DNA from: Diadema setosum
Lineage: Eukaryota > Echinodermata > Echinoidea > Diadematoida > Diadematidae
Direction: 5' to 3'
Length of the DNA stretch: 64,000 nucleotides
NCBI RefSeq assembly: GCF_964275005.1
Contig: NC_092701.1
Location: 8,011,955 to 8,075,954, forward strand
Part shown: positions 21,975 to 34,504 of the stretch, in pieces
Layout of the letters: each line of letters starts with the position of its first letter
Numbering within the stretch: the first letter of the stretch is position 1
Made by a program: the position numbers and the translations under genes
Notes under the pieces: model-generated
Told to the model about the DNA's origin: nothing
Databases searched by the model: none
What the model saw: the letters and a program-made list of their open reading frames with translations, nothing else

Positions 21975-23350
21975 CCGTTACCAGTAGTCTGGAATCCAAT
22001 GGCGCGGAGTATAAGTAGCAGTGCGATCTTGTGTGTACTCCGTCAGTTGTGCCTTTGACAGCGAGATAATCAGAATGTTCTTGGCAAAATCATTATCTAT
22101 TTTCAGCTGACCTCAATAATCTCTCGTCAACTGAACATCACGAACTTGTAGCCAGATAGGGGAGGTTTAAAGTCTATGTATACTTAAGACACACGACATA
22201 TTTGCTATTTGTTTGGTTTTTTTTCCGTCATGTGAAGTCGTGAAATGATAATAATTATACCTGTATATGCAAAAAGGGCAATCTTACAATTGAACATTTC
22301 ATACCTCTTACTCAAAAAATCAAACTTTGAATATCTGTTAGATTACATGTCTTTCTTGTCATTTGTCAACTATAGAATACACGAAGCACCATATTTTCCT
22401 CGTCTCACTCGTTGCACACTCTAACACGAACACATTTATACGCACAAACAGCCAAAGAGAAACAGAAAGAAAAAAGAGAACGGCAGACAACCATATTGAC
22501 AGAGAAAGAGAAAGAGAAGGACAGAGAGGGGGATGAAAATACAAAACGAGTGTCACGGAGTGTGTTTGTGCATGTGTGTGTGTGTGTTTGCGTTAAGAAG
22601 AGAGTAGTACTTGAAAAGCCATGTTGATGAACAGTCATGACCAGAGTTAAAAAGACTAGAGGGTGTCAAGTGGGGAAAGGTGGAATTGTACATATAAGAT
22701 GCTCACATTATTCCTTTGAAGTCAAAGCTTCCGTGCGTTCACTTTTGAATCGTCCACCGTTTTCTTTCATAAGGACGGCGAAATTGTAAAGTCACCAAAT
22801 ATTTCGTCTAAAATCATAAAATCTTCCTAATCCAATGGATGGTTTGACTGGCTTTAGAACTGGATCATCTTTAGGTCCATGACAAATTGACTGTGAGTAT
22901 GAAGCATTTTGTCTAAACCGATCAAGTCTGGAAGAGGTTAAGCAGCAGGAATAACCATTCATTTTGTATCTCTGCATTTCGCCTCAAGTATCTTGAAAAT
23001 GGAGTTATATTTAGTTGTGATCGATTGAATTCATGAAATCGCCACAAATCGGGAATCAAAAAGTATCAAGTATCCAATTTGAGACTGAAAGAGTAGTTGT
23101 AACCTTCTAAAAAATGTGCGGCCAAATGATTTACAAAGTACATTGTACTTTTAAGTATAGCAACTGGATGCTTTCAGAATTATGTTATCAAAATATTGGT
23201 ATATGACTCAACAACGCCTGAGATTAGAAAAAAAGATTTTATTCTTGTTTAGAATGTACTAACAATGAATAGAGGAATTGTAGTAAAAACAATGATGCGG
23301 CTATAAACAGTAAAAATGTGTTACAGAAAAGTAACATTCTAACATGTAAT
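21975..23350. repeat. Upstream block of gene A, duplicated upstream of copy B
   Basis: Closely matches 30102-31430 throughout (for example GTGCGATCTTGTGTGTACTC, GCGAGATAATCAGAATG, ACACGAAGCACCATATTTTCC). More distant versions of its first 250 bases lie at 44345 and 58525/60690 upstream of C and D. It marks the 5' end of the duplicated unit. Purine-rich GAAA/GAGA words at 22445-22540 are low complexity. No gene. Confidence 0.7.
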
Positions 23351-23409
23351 CAACTGAAATACACTGCACGCTTGAATGTTATAAATTCTGTATATATCTA
23401 TATATTCTA

Positions 23410-24420
23410 ATATAGGTTTTCCCTGCCAATTTCATACTTTCGTCATTCAAATACTTATTCCGAGCATTTCACGCATTTCACGCTCGCAGCACTGACACAG
23501 TGCAATCAAATTCAAAATCCGGTCAATCGAGTTTACTATCGGAGCATTCAAATTCACTATCGAAGCATTCAAATTTAAGACAGGAACACGCATTTCAGCA
23601 ATGCGCATTTAAATTCATTTCCAGCTGGTGACGGAATCTCGTCGGTCATTCAATTTCGTGAATAGGCAACCATGTTGCAAATAACTGCATTCAATTTAAA
23701 AGAAGTCCTGAATCTAGTTAGTTTGGGGCCGTGCATGCGTGTCTTTTTCATTTAGTTTGCTATTTATTACTATCTTATTGGTTTACTTTTGCGTTGCTAT
23801 ATGAGATCATTGTGTGTCAGTTTGTCTTTTAATTAATGAATTGTCATTATGTGGTTAGTGTTGGGGCGTTGTCAGCATGCAGTATCATCAAGATATATGA
23901 TTTAGATTGTCGTTGTGTTGTTTGGATGCATTGCTGATTAGACCTTACAATTTAGAATTTATTGAGATGAAAAACAAAGAATACATGAACAGAGAACAAT
24001 GTAGAACTTAAACAATTTTAATTGCACTGTATACAAGCCTTCATTGGTTGTGATTGCCCTTTCTAATTTCTTAAAAGAGTCCACTTCATATTCCTCGTTC
24101 AATTGATTGCACAAAGTAGGAACTTGATGAAATCAAATCAAAATGAAATGAACGCTCCAAGCAAGCTCATCGGGACTATCACATGACTATCGGGTGAATT
24201 TGAATGCACGAGTAGGGAATGCAATGCTCGCATTTGGAAATTGAACGCCAAAGTATGAATTTGAGTTGACGAAAATGAAATAGAACTCCCATTAATGAAA
24301 TATTGATACCTCGGATTGTGAATATGAATGCCCAAATATTTTCGCGTGCGCGCGCTGTGTAACTTTGAATACACATTAATGAATTGGAATGACAAAAGTA
24401 TGAAATTGGCCGGGACAAAT
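23410..24420. mobile_element. ~1 kb DNA element with terminal inverted repeats
   Basis: Left terminus CCCTGCCAATTTCATACTTT followed by CGTCATTCAAATA; right terminus is the inverse (GGAATGACAAAAGTATGAAA then TTGGCCGGG). Mirrored words with ATTCAAATT/AATTTGAAT recur inside. The interior has no protein I recognise. A target duplication could not be fixed. Confidence 0.65.
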
Positions 24421-25334
24421 ACTAATACACATTGTACAGTTGTACAAAAGATGAAGTAGAACAAAAGCTGAGAAATTCCACACTTCTTATACAAACAATG
24501 TATCTTTTCATATGGAATGAATTTTTGTTCATTTTTTAGCAGATTTCAGGTTTTAATGAAGTTGTTAAATGACTGTGAAATAATGACACTCAATAAAGAC
24601 AATTTAAAAGGTAAGGTATCTTGCAATAGTAAAAAAAGAGTGATTAAGAACCAGGTACTTAAATTTCTAAACATATTTAATTTCATTCCTTTATTACCAC
24701 GTATCTCAACCTCTATACTTATGCATTTTTTTTCTTTCTTACGTTCCCTATTTCAAGGCCGTTTCAAATTCTTCAGTTTATTTTCTCCCATGTCACTTCA
24801 CCCTCTGCTGTAATTTATGTTTCATTCAATCAATCCATTGTTCAACTTTTTGAAAAAAGAAATAAAGCAAAGATATTGCATCTCTTATATTTCATTGAAA
24901 TAATCCATTGTTCAATTTTTGAAAAAAAATGAAAACACGGATATTGCATCTCATATATCAATACTCATTTTTTCATCATCTTTATATAATATGATAATAA
25001 TTTTTTCCATATAAACGAAGGGTAGAGCATCTATTTCAACATCCTGTACAAACATACTCACATGTGTGACAGGCTATTTCAAGAGAGAGCTTTGATAGAC
25101 AAATTCTTCAAATCTTTTTTGCAAGCTTGGTAACCCATAGGTGTTGGAACCGCATAAGGCACTTTATACCCAGCATTACACACTAATAATTGTTTGTGCA
25201 ATACACAGACACAGATTCTTTTTTAACATCCTTATTTAGGTAATTATGAAAAACATTGCACTATTTTCTTTTCATAATAGATAATGCCTTGATCAGATTT
25301 GACTTGAGGCTAAACGGTAATCAGCGTCCCCAAG
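24421..25334. repeat. Downstream block of copy B, shared with D
   Basis: From about 24830, CAATCCATTGTTCAACTTTT resembles 32580 downstream of C. The stretch 25010-25180 (CATCTATTTCAACATCCTGT, CTTCAAATCTTTTTTGCAAG) matches 48680-48840 downstream of D. It shows that B is a duplicate of the same unit. No gene. Confidence 0.6.
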
Positions 25335-26636
25335 TCAGGTCCCAGCGTCTTGGCTCAGCATCTTCTTGACCCACTCCACTGGTACCACCAGGTGGCCGAA
25401 CACCGAATCGTCGACCACCGGGTCGTCTCGCTCATGATGGGAGACGAAATGGCGAATTTTGACAGACATAATGGTGTGGGCGTCGATCAATGTTATTAGG
25501 CGATGAGATTTGCAACAAGCATTTGGACCACGTATCAATGTGTGTATCTGAAAACTTTTTAATCATATCCAGCTAAGGTTTCTTCTACCCGATGCAACCT
25601 TATTTTTTTTTATCATACAATGCCTTGAGCAGCTCTCTCCTATAAAAGTTATTATCATTGTGTATGAGTAAATTGTGGTTTTGAAGAACAAATTTTATGT
25701 TTAAATTACAATGTATTTTGTATGTCTTTCCTATAAAATTCGCATTTTTTAAGCTTATGGTGGTCATTCATCTTATGCGTTTAAAGCATTAAAATAGTTT
25801 TGACTTAAACCTGTTCAATTAGTGGTCATTATGTTTACTTACACTCGTGGTTAACTTCCATCACTGTTTGATAGCATGTTTAGATTTAACATTTCAGCTC
25901 ATTTGTACCCTACTCCCGGACCCTACTCGCATATCAGTCTCTCAATGAGGTTCAGTATTTCTTTGATAGACCATGGATCATGGGGTTAAATTTGATAAAA
26001 ATAATCAACTCCAGGAATACAAAGTCAAGAATCAAATTTGGAAAGTTGCAGAGGTGTGTGATTAATTAGTGGGACTCAAAGAGCAGATGGATCTATGTCA
26101 CAATGCATTAAAGATTGTTCAGTCATTCCATCCATTTCTAATTTATTTTCCATTCTCAATTCATATAAACAATCATATAAACATAATTATTTACTTTTTT
26201 AACTGAAAACGATTGCATATATTGATTACAATACGCGAAATTCACAGGTATGCATGAGATAAGGTAAAAAAAAAAATCGAACAAAACATTTTGAGTACAT
26301 GAATATGCTAGAGATGAAAAGGAATGCTAAAAAAAGTTAGATTAATTTCGAGAAAGTTATTGCAACTCTTTATACCTGGGGACCATTTCATGAAGGAACT
26401 TGTCGGATAAAATATCTGACAAGTCTCTTTTATCCGACAAGTTTTGAGAAATTCTTTAGTCTGATTGGCTGATTTCTCTGAACTTGTCAGATATAATTGA
26501 CTTGTCGGACATTTTATCCGACAAGTTCCTTCATGAAATGCCCCCCTGATGTTGAATGACTTGACAGTGGAGAGCAGTAATTCAAAGAATCCTTCTAAAG
26601 CAAATTTGGCGCTGTCGAAGTCGTGGTAAGGTAAAC
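25335..26636 (-). pseudogene. Copy B: RDH8-like pseudogene, exon 3 plus exon 4 scrap
   Basis: Exon 3 remnant at 26636-26546 (91 instead of 94 nt) reads LPYHDFDSAKFALEGFFELL. The catalytic Tyr is Asp (TAC to GAC) and one Ser codon is deleted, leaving DSAK in place of YSASK. A 167 bp MITE sits exactly at its donor. The exon 4 remnant near 25540-25335 keeps only DDSVFGHLVVP and a shortened, altered tail. Exons 1 and 2 are gone: beyond exon 3 the unit continues only to the gamma MITE, then beta and alpha elements, then the upstream block. The scrap of LINE at 25830-25945 in its intron is shared with gene A. Not functional. Confidence 0.8.
26379..26545. mobile_element. 167 bp MITE inserted at the exon 3 splice donor of copy B
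   Basis: Termini GGGACCATTTCATGAAGGAA and, inverted, GGGGGGCATTTCATGAAGGA; both followed by CTTGTCGGATAAAAT. Flanked by CTG at 26376-26378 and 26546-26548. Gene A has the uninterrupted site (TATACCTGATGTTG at 13104-13117), which gives the exact boundary. On the gene strand the target CAG is duplicated, so CAG|GTATAAAG is kept on the intron side. Confidence 0.85.
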
Positions 26637-26810
26637 CTGAAATTCAATGAGACAGTAGATTGTGCAGGTTTTTTTTTTCTTTTTTTTTTAGGGTTTGAGA
26701 GGGGGCCGCGGAACGGAGGGGGAGGGGGAGGGGGAGTCAAAAGTAATGGGAACGGCGTAAAGACGGAACTTTTCTTTTCTTTTCCACCTGGTCTCTGGAC
26801 TGCCGCTTAA

Positions 26811-27394
26811 GGAAGAAATCCACGCCCAAAATTAATAAACTTCAAAAGAAAGAAAGGGATATTCCCTACAGAATGATACAAAAATCGGATAAGAAATAAA
26901 GAACTTTGAAATTTCACATTTTTTCGGAAAACATTTCTTGACCAGTGCCTATGAATATTAATGAGAGAGTTGATGCCGTCCCTCATAATTTTTCATATTA
27001 TATGTTATGTATGAAATTCAGGAAAATTGTTACTTTTGACTAATTCGAGAAAAAAACATGTTCCAATACCAAAATATATCAGAGTTATTATTTGTTCTTT
27101 TCTATTCAACCAGTTTAAGGACAAGTTTGATATTCATACAGCCTAAATATGAGATATTTGTCTTTTTTCTAAATGAAATGAATAAGTAATTGTGAGAGCA
27201 TGACATCGTCAACTTGCTGATTTGAACATTCATAAGAACGGTTCAAGAAATGTTTTCCGAAAAACTGTGAAATTTCAAAATGTCATATCTTCTTCATTTC
27301 TTATCCGATTTTTGTCATTTTTGTATCGTTCTGTAGGGAATATTTCCTTCTTTCTTTTGAAGTTCGTTTATATTTGGGGTGGATTTCTTCTTGA
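26811..27394. mobile_element. Gamma MITE, TTAA-flanked foldback
   Basis: TTAA at 26807-26810 and 27395-27398. Left GGAAGAAATCCACGCCCAAA; right (inverse) AAGAAGAAATCCACCCCAAA. The arms mirror over about 190 bases including CCCTACAGAATGATACAAAA and GAAATTTCACA. No coding capacity. Its right TTAA is also the left TTAA of the adjacent beta element. Confidence 0.75.
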
Positions 27395-27398
27395 TTAA

Positions 27399-29489
27399 AA
27401 GGGCATTGTACCGGTTTTTTTATTATTTTTTATATGTTGTTCTTTTGATTCTAAAAGACCCAGCGGTGCAAACAGAATCAAAATTTCATAACGATTTAGC
27501 CCGTAATTTCATGTTAAAAATTGAACTTTTTGGGTGAGAATTATGCTAATGAGCTGACGAGCCCGGATGTCGTGACGTCACAGGTGCCAACTATATCACT
27601 GATTACAAGCTCTCGCATACGCGTGCGTTAAATCGTACCGAGTAGCATACGACGCTTAGGCCCAATTTAGCTAGCAGGCGGCACTTGTGTAATGTCCTAT
27701 TCATGCAGCTGTCTCAAATTTCGCTGAACCAAATCGCACCAAAATTACAGGATATACTTCTAAGCATATTTCAAAATACTGTCTTATATTTGAACGAAAT
27801 CGGTAATCGAGAAGTATCAATATTGACGCCGACTTTCAAGTCGTCACTCAAAAAAATTCACTCTTCGCGAGAGATCATGGTAAACGCGACATGCACAATC
27901 TAGAACTGAAGTTAGCCGTCTAGTACCTTGCGAACGGGGAATTTACGCGGGAACTAAACTAAAAAAATGTCATGATTTTGGCGATTTGTGTGATTTACGA
28001 TCTATATTTTTCATTTGACTTAGCTCAAATGATTTATAAATTGATTTTTTGCTCCCGATTACTTGAAAGATTTGTCTCATCATATTACATGGCTAAATTC
28101 AGTCTGTGCGTGCGCAGGCAGGTAGGGCCTTAGCCCGACGACCAGACGCTGTTAATACGCTCACGTATGTACAGCGACTGGGCTGTGTATATTTAGTAGG
28201 GCCTATGCCGCGATCACTCTTGTTTAGTCGTACAGAGCAGATTATTTTTAGCGACGACAGGAAAGTCGACAACTTCACGTACGCTTCCCGACTTGCGATT
28301 TGGTTCCAATTAGCATGAGCAAGTGGACATGAGTCATAAAGTATTTCCTGTGATTTTGGTGCAGTTTGGTTAAGTGAATTTTGAGATATCTACATGGATA
28401 TGGAAGTACGCTAGCACTATACCTACACCAGCGCTTGGATCGCGAAGCGGCGGCACTGTTAGTATCTACGTGGTCAGGCCACTCTTCCGAGGTATGGGTC
28501 TTACTAAAACTAAACTAGATCTAGATCTAGTCCTTGGTGTTAATACGACCACCATGAGATTTATCTCGACTACAAAAACATTGAAAATCCATAAAGCAGA
28601 TACCTTACCTGCAAAATTTAGCACAGAAACAACAGGGCCTGCAGCACAAGGGCCTAGATCTAACGGCAACGCTAGACCTTGGAGTCTGGACTTTCGTCTG
28701 GACTTTCTTCAAGTTCTGGCAGCAGGGGTATGTATACTATAACGTTTACGCTGTGCCTTAGCGCTGTGCACGTACAGCCGTCGACGGGGCGGCGAGTGAG
28801 TGTAGGGGCCTACTCATGAAGACTTGAACTGCCACGTAACGTTAGAATCTACTCGGTCCTTGACTGCTCACTAGTCCTAGTCCTAGTTCTAGTCTAGAGT
28901 CTATATGTACTGGGTGCCGTTTGCTTCTAACTAGGCGTAAACCGTGAGTGCCGTTGACTATCACTCAGTCCTCATCTTCGTTAGATAAGTTTGAACTGTC
29001 GAACCATTATTATCGCTCATCATCAATGCATAGTATAGTTAGTGCAACGTTACTTACACACAGTTTTCTATGGGCAGCACGTTCGGACAATGATGCCATT
29101 TTCATTTTGCATATCTGGAATATTCCCACAAATTTCATCTAAATAAAAAGCTTTTGAAGAGATTCCTTTTAAAAATTAATTAATATTATTTAACATGTTT
29201 ATTTCAGCTCCATAATGCAATTTTATTAAATAACAGTTTTTGCAGTACTTCATGTGAGATTTCATCAGTAAATTGACATGTGTAGTTCGTTTTGCTAAAG
29301 TCGGAGGGTGGCACCTGTGACGTATGCCAAATTGTCTGGATCGTTCCTTGGATTGCTCTTTTTCATTTTTTTCCAAAAAATCATTACAGGCTTATCCTGG
29401 GTTTTAGAATTATCTCTTTCCAGTTGTAGGCATCAAAAAATGTAGATTAGAATTATCAGACAATTAGAAAATGTCAGTACAGTTTTCTT
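27399..29489. mobile_element. Beta element, second copy (reverse orientation)
   Basis: TTAA at 27395-27398 and 29490-29493; starts AAGGGCATTGTACCGG and ends at CAGTACAGTTTTC. It is the inverse of 17106-19158 along its whole length (for example CTAATGAGCTGACGAGCCCG and GAGATATCTACATGGATATG). No transposase frame is seen. It fills the space where exons 2 and 1 of copy B should be. Confidence 0.8.
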
Positions 29490-29744
29490 TTAAGAGTCAT
29501 GATATACACATCATGCTTTACTTCATTGTAATGCCAGTGAAAAAAAGTAGTTATCTTCACTGCAAGAAACTCACCTTGACATTTACCATAAATATAGCAT
29601 CCAAAAATAGTTTGGAAATTATCACCCTTCAATTGTTTTTTTTTTTTTTATTCATTTACTGGAATTTTTCAGTACTCTTAAACTGTCACAGGATTTTAAA
29701 AAGATTTTATAGCGGTGTTTTGCGAGGAATTTTAATTTCATACC

Positions 29745-30098
29745 CCACCTATCGGCAAAACTTGCATATTCCCTCGCCATGTCTTTTGTTAGTCACATTA
29801 GTATGACAGAAATATGCAAGTTATGCTGAGTCGAGAGGAAGGTGCATTCCAATGTCTTTTGTTAAACAGTTCAGTACTTTAGCAATGATTGACAGATGAG
29901 GTCATCTCAAGAATATTAATATTGATTGGTTTGGAAGGATTTTTTTGTGGACGTTCCCAAGTAATCTGAAGAAAAATAGAAGAAAAAATCGTTTAAGATA
30001 TATAAAATGTTTCTAGATATTTGTTTAACTGCAAAAAGTGATGTTGAGGGTATCATAAATCAACACTAATCAACATGCATTTGGATTTCAGGGCCCCT
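29745..30098. mobile_element. Alpha element, right half only
   Basis: Runs from CTTGCATATTCCCTCGCCAT through TGATTGACAGATGAGGTCAT to TTTGGATTTCAGGGCCCC, followed by TTAA at 30099-30102. It directly abuts the upstream block of copy B (GTCGGGAATCCAGCGG). Confidence 0.7.
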
Positions 30099-30102
30099 TT
30101 AA

Positions 30103-31425
30103 GTCGGGAATCCAGCGGCGAGACATAACAGTGCGATCTTGTGTGTGCTCCGTCCGTTGATGTCTTTAAAAGCGAGATAATCAGAATGCTTTCAGGCAAT
30201 GTCTCTATCTAATTTCGGCCAACTTCAATAAAATTACGATAGCCAGATAGGGGAGGGTTAAAGTCTTTGTATGCTTAAGACACGTCCTCTTTTCAATGTG
30301 CCATAGGATAAATATATCGTGTTATTGGGGTATTTTTTTTTTCGTCTTGTGAAGTCGTGAAACGGTAATAATTAGACCCCTGTATGCATGAATACTTTGC
30401 TAAAAAAAATAATCATACCCCTATATGCATGAATACTTTATGTTTATAGGCCCTATGTTTTAAAAAATGGACAACCTTTAAGGTGAAAATTTTCATAACT
30501 CTTACGTTAAAAATCAACCTTTAGAAAACTGTAAGATTAAAATTCCTACTTGTCATATGTCAATGTGTCAAACATGTTCAATTATGGAATACACGAAGCA
30601 CCATATTTTCCTCACCTCACTCGTTGCACACACTAACACAACACATTCATAATGTACAAACAGACAAAGAAACACAGAAAAAGAAGAGAATAACAGACAG
30701 CCATGTCGTCAGAGAAAGAATGAGCGAGACAGAGATACAAAACAAGTGTTATGAAGTGTTTGTGTACCTGTGCATGCGTGTGTTTGTGTTTATGTCAAGA
30801 AGTGAATAGTAATCGAAAAGCCACGTTGACGAACAGAATTGACCTTTGTTTAAAAAAAAAAAAAGAAACCTACATAAAAAGAGGGCGTCAAGTGGGGACA
30901 GGTAGAGCTGTACGATTATTTATTGCTCACGTTATTCCTTTGAAGTAAAAGCTTCCATGCGTTTCCTGAATCGTCCACCTTTTTCTTTCATAAGTGTGGA
31001 GTCACCAAATATTTTTGTCTAAAATCATAAAAAACCTTACTCATCCGATGAATGGGTTGAGAACTGGACCCTCTTTCAGTCCATGACAAATGGATTGCGA
31101 GTATCAAGAAATTGTTTGAAAACATCAAGTGTGGAAGAAGTTGGCAGGACTAACTATTCAATTTTTACCTGTCTTGTCTATCTTGAACATTGAGGATATT
31201 TACTCGTAATGGATTGAGTTAATGTAATCGGCACAAATCGGGAAACAAAAAAAGGAAATAGTTGCCTATTTGAGACTGAAATAGTAGCTGTAACTTTCTA
31301 AAAATGTGCTGCCAATTTACAAGTACACTGTACATTGTACTTTAAGCAACTTTGTTAAGTGTAGCAACTGAATGCTTTCTGAATTAATTATGTTATCGAA
31401 ATAATGGTATACGACCCAACTAAGC

Positions 31426-31430
<5 letters not shown>
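30103..31430. repeat. Upstream block of copy B, paralogous to 21975-23350
   Basis: Collinear with the upstream block of gene A, with small insertions such as a duplicated CCCTGTATGCATGAATACTT at 30377 and 30418. It shows that the 5' flank of B survives although its exons 1 and 2 do not. Confidence 0.7.

Positions 31431-31433
<3 letters not shown>

Positions 31434-31474
<41 letters not shown>
31434..31474. repeat. (TA)n microsatellite
   Basis: About 20 uninterrupted AT dinucleotides. Confidence 0.95.
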
Positions 31475-31475
<1 letters not shown>

Positions 31476-33147
31476 AATTCTTGGTTAGAAAGTACTAACA
31501 ATAATCTGTAGTAAAAAGAATGATGCCGCATCAATCTGCAAAATGTGTTTTCGGGAGTTTGCTTAACTGATTTTTGACGAATGAGTTCAGAATTTCAATT
31601 ACAAGTGCCTGTGCTAAAGAAGTACATGTACCTAAGTTTTCAGTTTTAGGACATTTCCCTTACAAAAGCTCATTATAGGAACGAATCTATTACGAGTCAT
31701 AGGGTCTCTCATGGAGAATGCACGGATAACACCAATGCTTACTGGTCAATTACAGACGCGAAGTGTAATTTACTTCATGTTACAAGGTGGACATTGTCGT
31801 TGATAGGTGAAGAGGATTTACCGTATAAATAAAAGACGATCTTAATGATAACTGAGCACTCATTACACATCGGAATTGTTAAACAGTTTTATCTTTGAGA
31901 ATTCTTAAGCGTAAGTTTAGTAAACAGGAACACTTGAGCTGACTCCTACATGATATACCACAAACATCTTTCAGCTCTCCTTAAACAAGACTAACACGTC
32001 CCATACAGAATGTCTGAAGTTCGTATTGCAAGTGACTTTTCAGCTACAATAACGAGGAACCAGACCCAACGTTTACTCTTTACCCTAAGTTGTACACATA
32101 TCCCGACGTGGTAAGCCAGAGTTCTCAAATAGTTCATTAACTGACAAATCCTGATAAAACGACACAAAACTATTTAAAAAAAGTGAAATTTTGTACACTG
32201 CACTATGGTTTCTAAATAAATGTATATCAAGGCTTTTAAATATGCTATATGAAATGAAATAACTGGGCGTAGCGTTACGAAAAGCATAAGAAAAATCCAA
32301 AGAATAAATGTGCCTAAGCAATTGCTGCTGGAGTCAGAGAAACTCCACACGTGGTCATAATCATGGTTGATCTTTTATAGAGAAGTTTTCCCACGTTGTT
32401 GATTTTTTTGATGAAGTCAAAATAAATGTATGTCAGCAATTCACAATTCTGAATAACACGATATAAAAAATTGCCTTTTCTCTTTTCTCCTTGTTACAGT
32501 CTACTTCACGTAACTCAAGTCTTTTCCCTGACCACTTGATTTTTTAAGCCATTTCAATCTCAGATCGTCCAATCTGAAACCATTGTTCAACTTTGCTTTG
32601 TTTGAAAAAAAAATGAAAGCACCTATATAGCATGTCTATAATATAGTGAAAGAAATCAGACTTAAGGCGGACATGGATCTCTTGTTCTCCCTTTTCATCA
32701 AGCTTTCGGTCTGTCATCAGGAGCCTTCATCAGGATCTATACCTACAGAACACGCATTACAATAATTGTCTAGATGATATAATGTGTCAGGGTATAAGCG
32801 TTTCTGAAGGAGTGGGTATAGGGGGATCGTGGTGACATGTCGTTGTGTCGTGGGCACTGTGTTGGTAGGCTGGCCCTATATCATTTATATTTACACACAG
32901 TATTTACAGTACAATGTATATAAAACCTAATATGACTTGTCGTTCCCGATGACGATGCCCTTTATTATGTTATTGACTCGGGTGCAAGCAACTATAAAGT
33001 TTATCTTTCGAATGTATCCGCAGCGTCCTGCAATCGATTGTGTCAGGATTGAGCAGACAGAGGCCTCATTCATCGTTTTGCCAATCTCTGAGAGCGCAAC
33101 ATGCTCATTGAAATAAAAAAGCTGGAATGCGCATGTAGTTCAACTAT
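31475..33147. other. Spacer downstream of copy C
   Basis: No gene recognised. 32380-32600 resembles 47038-47270 downstream of D (ATCAAAATAAATATACC-type sequence and AATCTGAAACCATTG). A hammerhead-like motif lies at 32704-32733 on the - strand. Confidence 0.45.
32704..32733 (-). ncRNA. Hammerhead-ribozyme-like motif (weak)
   Basis: On the - strand: CTGATGA, then a short interval with weak self-pairing, then GAAA followed by GCTTGATG. The two core boxes (CUGANGA and GAAA) fit the hammerhead consensus but stem II is poor. Such motifs are known in Penelope-like elements and retrozymes. Tentative. Confidence 0.25.
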
Positions 33148-33709
33148 TTACACAGGCACAATTATTTTCCGCACTGCGGCGATCGACTTCTCCCCCGTCA
33201 GGTCGGCAACGGCTTCTCCCAATGCCTCCTTGGCCTCAGGAGGAACGACCAGGTGTCTGAAAACCGGGTCGTCGACATCAACGCATTTCGTCATCAGGAT
33301 GTCGACCACGTCTTCCACGGTAATGCCGGACATCCCAGTCACTGCGTCGAAAAAGCATCTTAGTTGACGTCTGTCGATGTCGTGAACGGTATCATCATTC
33401 ATGAGGGCGTCTGTTTGAGACACCATCGATGTTATCATTCCTGTTTCTACCTTAGCTGGTTCGATCAGGCACACCCTAAAGTAATATCGTATAGTAAAAT
33501 CAACAGACACACAAAATTTTAAATTGAACATACTTTTAGTCTGCAATTATGACAACAAACATTTCCCAATGATAAAGAAGCTTATCTATTGTGTCTCTGC
33601 ATCTACACGTACCTCATCAATAGCACTTTGTATACTGGGTCTAATGTTTTGCCATATTTTATAATGATGATTATGTTTCAAAAAAGTAAAAACAAAAAAA
33701 AAAACCAGA

Positions 33710-33906
33710 TCCAGAAGGTCAGCGACTCACTACCAAAACTCAGTCATCTGTTTCTTGTGTCACTATCAACTTTTCCTGTAAGTTTTATCAAAATCCGAAC
33801 ACATTTCTTTGAGCCATTTTGGTAAAAGACAGACAGACATACAAACAAACATGTAAACGAACAAACACAGGCGGGCAAAAACATAACCTCTTTGGCGGAG
33901 GTAATT
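33710..33906 (+). repeat. SINE/LINE-tail repeat in intron 3 of copy C
   Basis: Contains AAGTTTTATCAAAATCCGAA, a run of CAGACAGACATACAAACAAA and the close CCTCTTTGGCGGAGGTAATT. This combination is the widespread 3' tail shared by RTE-related LINEs and SINEs of aquatic animals. The orthologous insertion is at 49635-49848 in gene D, so it predates the C/D split. Confidence 0.6.
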
Positions 33907-34019
33907 ATGGATCGAGAGCTAAATTTGATACAATAACAAGTTCGTAACATTAAGCTGCAAGAAAAACAACATCAGCAAATAAAGACCGCTTTGAACAAAA
34001 ACTGTTCTTCCTTCCTAGA

Positions 34020-34450
34020 GGGAAATTATTTCAAATACTATAGTACGCCTGTGGATGAAATGAATGCATAAAGACCAGTAGTGCACATTAGTTAAGTTTG
34101 AACTATCCGTTCAGAAGTTATAGATTTGTAAAGTTGACAAGTGTGCCATGATCGCTTGATAAAAGACCATAAAACTAATTTGTGATGACAGATATTTTCG
34201 ACATTTGTCCAATATAGTAAAAGAGAACTTTACCTACCTATTGTAGAAGGCAGTGTGAATAACTTTACCCTTTACGTATTTCAGTAATAAGCCAAAGGAA
34301 TGATCACGTTTCGTTTAGAAAAAGTATGCTGAAAATTCTCTAAATTTTCTTTATATTGTTGCAGAATTCTTTTCGACGGCTCGTGGATTTAACCAAAGCT
34401 TTAAAAAGTCATAACTTTTAACTCATTGTCCTCAAATTCCATTCCATTGA
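34020..34450. mobile_element. Family 1 MITE, degraded copy in intron 3 of copy C
   Basis: Contains weakened versions of the family 1 arms and centre (GCACATTAGTTAAGTTTGAA, AGAGAACTTTACCTACC, TTTATATTGTTGCAGAATTC, TCATAACTTTTAACTCATTG). Its counterpart in gene D is 50090-50512 at the same position, so the insertion was inherited. Confidence 0.5.
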
Positions 34451-34504
34451 CATATCTGTATGCAATGCTTTCATACACACGCACCCACACAAAAACATAC
34501 ACAC

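Noticed and set aside
22405-22638. Charged or hydrophobic frames around 22.4-22.6 kb and 30.6-30.8 kb
   Set aside because: They overlap purine-rich low complexity and the paralogous block does not conserve the frame.
28374-28742. 122-codon frame inside the second beta element
   Set aside because: The matching stretch of the first beta copy (17850-18240) is broken into short frames and no domain is recognisable.
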